The notes beneath the pieces are model-generated. The model was not told where the DNA came from. It ran no database searches and saw nothing but the letters and a program-made list of their open reading frames with translations. Positions 14,496 to 14,791 of a stretch of DNA of 14,791 nt are shown here, in pieces (the stretch's first letter is position 1; each line of letters opens with the position of its first letter). This DNA comes from Sphingomonadaceae bacterium (GTDB taxonomy: Bacteria; Pseudomonadota; Alphaproteobacteria; Sphingomonadales; Sphingomonadaceae). Made by a program: the position numbers and the translations under genes. The stretch covers positions 1 through 14,791 of the forward strand of contig JAFAZM010000151.1 of NCBI GenBank assembly GCA_019239785.1, read 5' to 3'.

Positions 14496-14571
14496 GTCTA
14501 TTTCTCCGCCGGAGGCACGGTCGAGACCGCACCGACGGCCACAACAGGTTTTGGATTAGGGACGAAAGATT

Positions 14572-14791
14572 ATGGCACGCGAACCTCAGCGCCTCAGGCG
14601 GCGCGAGCGCAAGAACATCACGGCCGGCGTCGCCCATGTGAACGCCAGCTTCAACAATACGATGATCACGATCACCGATGCGCAGGGCAATGCGATCGCC
14701 TGGTCGTCGGCGGGCATGATGGGTTTCAAGGGCAGCCGCAAGTCGACGCCTTATGCCGCCCAGGTCGCCGCCGAGGATGCCGGCAAGAAGG
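14572..14791 (+). CDS. rpsK: 30S ribosomal protein S11, 5' part
   Basis: The first 73 residues of S11 are present before the window ends. They begin MAREPQRLRRRERKNITAGV and include AHVNASFNNTMITITDAQGN, AIAWSSAGMMGFKGSRKSTPY and AAQVAAEDAGKK, the classical S11 core. S11 forms part of the 30S platform near the mRNA exit and the Shine-Dalgarno helix. It lies 102 bases after rpsM on the same strand and is expected to be cotranscribed, with rpoA likely next beyond the window. Partial only because of the window edge. Confidence 0.98.
   Translation, partial: MAREPQRLRRRERKNITAGVAHVNASFNNTMITITDAQGNAIAWSSAGMMGFKGSRKSTPYAAQVAAEDAGKK

Overview
The window is high-GC DNA that looks like a sphingomonad-type alphaproteobacterium. 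This is inferred from the S13/S11 proteins at the right end, a TTGACA-17-CTACA promoter of Caulobacter type, and the overall gene style. No rRNA, tRNA, CRISPR array or insertion sequence was seen.

Left part (1-4600). An intergenic inverted-repeat element opens the window. Two overlapping minus-strand genes follow, each carrying two YbjQ-like domains (126-1915). Next comes a stretch of clearly lower GC (about 1990-3650). It holds a minus-strand protein with a C-terminal Lrp/AsnC-type ligand-binding domain, a 373-base gap with several palindromes, a small two-helix membrane protein, and an odd pair of interleaved inverted repeats. High GC returns with an orphan NarL/FixJ response regulator, which is divergent from a secreted small-domain protein.

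Middle part (4575-8851). The secreted-protein gene ends at a textbook intrinsic terminator. A DoxX-like membrane protein, nagZ (cell-wall beta-N-acetylhexosaminidase), a Phd/YefM-RelE/ParE toxin-antitoxin pair, a convergent LprI-like periplasmic protein whose 3' end looks frameshifted, and a small three-helix membrane protein follow.

Right part (8939-13902). This is the most interesting block and looks like a defence or signalling cassette. A SLATT-like membrane protein (minus) is divergent from a two-gene operon (plus): a TIR-domain protein with an intact catalytic Glu, then an nSTAND1 ATPase. The ATPase has one membrane helix, an Ala/Gln-rich coiled coil, and a C-terminal region that reads as a degenerate GH19 (chitinase/endolysin-like) domain in which the catalytic Glu is replaced. 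The 142-base divergent intergenic region carries a perfect CRP/FNR-type palindrome. My working inference is that the GH19-like domain lies outside the membrane and senses a cell-wall state, that the STAND core relays the signal, and that the TIR protein (NAD+ cleavage) and possibly the SLATT protein act as effectors.

The window closes with rpsM and the start of rpsK. Their own promoter and a terminator-like hairpin lie in the leader. The gene usually found upstream of rpsM in relatives (adk) is not there, so the accessory block abuts a core ribosomal operon.
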